This document shows, piece by piece, positions 62,913 through 64,000 of a DNA stretch of 64,000 nucleotides. A model generated the notes under the pieces. That model was not told the origin of the DNA. It worked only from the letters and a program-made list of their open reading frames with translations, and did not search any database. How positions within the stretch are numbered: position 1 is the first letter of the stretch; each line of letters opens with the position of its first letter. This DNA is from Planctomycetia bacterium (GTDB lineage: Bacteria; Planctomycetota; Brocadiia; Brocadiales; Brocadiaceae): the NCBI GenBank assembly GCA_015075005.1, contig JABTVC010000002.1, positions 1,222,259-1,286,258 of the forward strand, written 5' to 3'. Position numbers and translations under genes: made by a program.

Positions 62913-64000
62913 ATGTTTACTCGACAGTCGCGTTTTGTATCATATATGATTATGGTATGTATTGTTCTCTGTGGCCATTTTGCAACAGCCCAAGAATCAA
63001 AAATAGTTGATTACACCTACTACTACAAAGGATCACTTATCTCGCTCACTCCGAGCAAACGCCTCATTGCCTTAGAAGAGAGAGTTCCCAATTTCTCATC
63101 CATTGTGAAAGACAATCAACTGGTGAAAGATCCTCTCAGCGAAAAGGAGGCATTAAAGAACAAATCTCTTGCCCTCTACCGTGCTCCCGCCCTCAAAAGA
63201 AAACATACAGAGGGGATTGATATGGGATCAGTAATGGCCTCTTTATCCAGGACTATAATGGGGCAGGTTCAACCTGTCTTTGAGCAGGGATGGTCACTGC
63301 TCATTCCCTCGGATGAGGTAATTGTAGGATTCAACGAAGAGACTTCTCTTTCCATTGCTCAAGAGTATCTCGGCCCCTATCTTAAAGGACTGGGAGTTTT
63401 AGAAACGAGAGAGCATAGGAAAGACACATTTATCCTGAAGATTGAGAATCCTTCCAACGGCAGGGCCTTCGAGGTTTCAAAGCATCTCACCACTCTCGGC
63501 AGAATCTCTTTTGCCGAGCCGAACATGATTGTGGTGATGCCTGGCGATCAGGGCTCATGGAACAATCGAACAGAGAAAAAACCTTCAGATGAAAAGCTCA
63601 TTGTGGCATACACAGGAAAAGGTCTGAATGAGATTCCCTTGGATACAACCGCTCAGTTTGCACCACAATGGACCACCATTGCAAGCCTTAATTTTGAATC
63701 GGATGATCTTCCGCAGGGATGGCAAATCGGCAATTTAGAAGGAGCTGCTAGTGCTTATTGGGGTGCGACTACCTATAGAAAGCATGGCGGATCTCGCTCC
63801 CTCTATTGTGCAGCCCTAGGAGACCAGTCCGTGAACGCCCCGGGACCTGTTCCAATTAAAATGGAAGCGGTCATGCGAAGTGCCACCGTAGACCTCTCTT
63901 CTTATGAGGAGGTCTACGTCGAACTCTGGTTCTATGCCAAGAACGACTTTGCCAATGATCAGAATGGAAATCCAGATATATATGACTACCCAAGCGTTCT
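62913..64000 (+). CDS. Secreted protein with subtilase-propeptide-like region, partial
   Basis: ATG 62913 with AGGAGG upstream opens a frame that runs past the right edge (362 codons). A signal peptide is clear (YMIMVCIVLCGHFATAQ). Residues 115-205 (SDEVIVGFNEETSLSIAQEY, FILKIENPSNGRAFEVSKHL, ISFAEPNMIVVM) resemble the inhibitor-like propeptide of secreted subtilisin/fervidolysin proteases. A beta-sandwich-like segment starting NFESDDLPQGWQIGN follows. A catalytic domain may lie beyond the window. It is separated from the TssBC fusion by 143 bases. Confidence 0.65.
   Translation, partial: MFTRQSRFVSYMIMVCIVLCGHFATAQESKIVDYTYYYKGSLISLTPSKRLIALEERVPNFSSIVKDNQLVKDPLSEKEALKNKSLALYRAPALKRKHTEGIDMGSVMASLSRTIMGQVQPVFEQGWSLLIPSDEVIVGFNEETSLSIAQEYLGPYLKGLGVLETREHRKDTFILKIENPSNGRAFEVSKHLTTLGRISFAEPNMIVVMPGDQGSWNNRTEKKPSDEKLIVAYTGKGLNEIPLDTTAQFAPQWTTIASLNFESDDLPQGWQIGNLEGAASAYWGATTYRKHGGSRSLYCAALGDQSVNAPGPVPIKMEAVMRSATVDLSSYEEVYVELWFYAKNDFANDQNGNPDIYDYPSV

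Overview
The window looks like a piece of a Planctomycetota chromosome, most likely an anammox-type bacterium (Brocadiales). This is an inference from moderate GC, three Amt transporters with two P-II proteins and a diheme c-type cytochrome in one stretch, a MoxR/DUF58/BatA operon, and a toxin-antitoxin- and repeat-rich accessory region. No rRNA or tRNA gene was seen.

Left part (1-17 kb), mostly housekeeping. A partial outer-membrane beta-barrel gene and a small Cys/His-rich exported protein precede a minus-strand operon of MoxR ATPase, DUF58 and BatA-like von Willebrand proteins. A plus-strand nitrogen block follows: amt, P-II, amt, diheme cytochrome c, amt, P-II. The second P-II has Phe where the first has the uridylylatable Tyr51. 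Then come pgeF, a DEAD-box helicase, DUF3820, an HNH nuclease and a VOC protein.

Middle part (17-26 kb), an accessory graveyard. It holds remnants of uvsE, hicB, gcvH, an ISAzo13-like transposase and a REP-associated (Y1-type) transposase. It also holds several toxin-antitoxin pairs (DUF4258/DUF2283, ParE-type, PIN/unknown, VapBC, BrnTA), an attC-like half-site and at least six copies of a short interspersed repeat. Mixed in are likely type VI secretion accessory genes: a HEAT-repeat TIGR02270-like protein and a DUF922-like zinc protease.

Right part (26-63 kb), a complete type VI secretion system (T6SS) in two arms. The minus-strand arm (26-33.7 kb) is a payload module: VgrG, DUF6484-like, PAAR-like DUF4150, a putative nuclease effector with an SMI1/KNR4 immunity protein, a DUF2169 adaptor, and a ketosynthase-like domain fused to HEAT repeats whose catalytic residues appear to be lost. 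A degenerate group II intron, a toxin-antitoxin pair flanked by direct repeats, and a methyltransferase gene separate the arms. The plus-strand arm (39.2-60.2 kb) encodes a Cys-rich protein of unknown role, a TagH C-terminal-like protein, TssJ, K, L, M, TagF, TagJ, TssA, B, C, Hcp, TssE, F, G and ClpV. Two cysteine-dependent effector candidates and a TssB-TssC fusion follow, then a partial secreted protein with a subtilase-propeptide-like region.

The most interesting signal lies just upstream of the T6SS operon. The 38959-39088 stretch folds as a GEMM-I cyclic-dinucleotide riboswitch overlapping an intrinsic terminator. A 58-bp near-perfect palindrome and two copies of TGTCACGACAT surround it. 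This implies second-messenger control of the whole secretion operon.

Caution: at least a dozen genes carry single-base frameshifts, nearly all apparent one-base losses in or next to short homopolymers and some inside conserved T6SS genes. Many may be consensus errors rather than real mutations.
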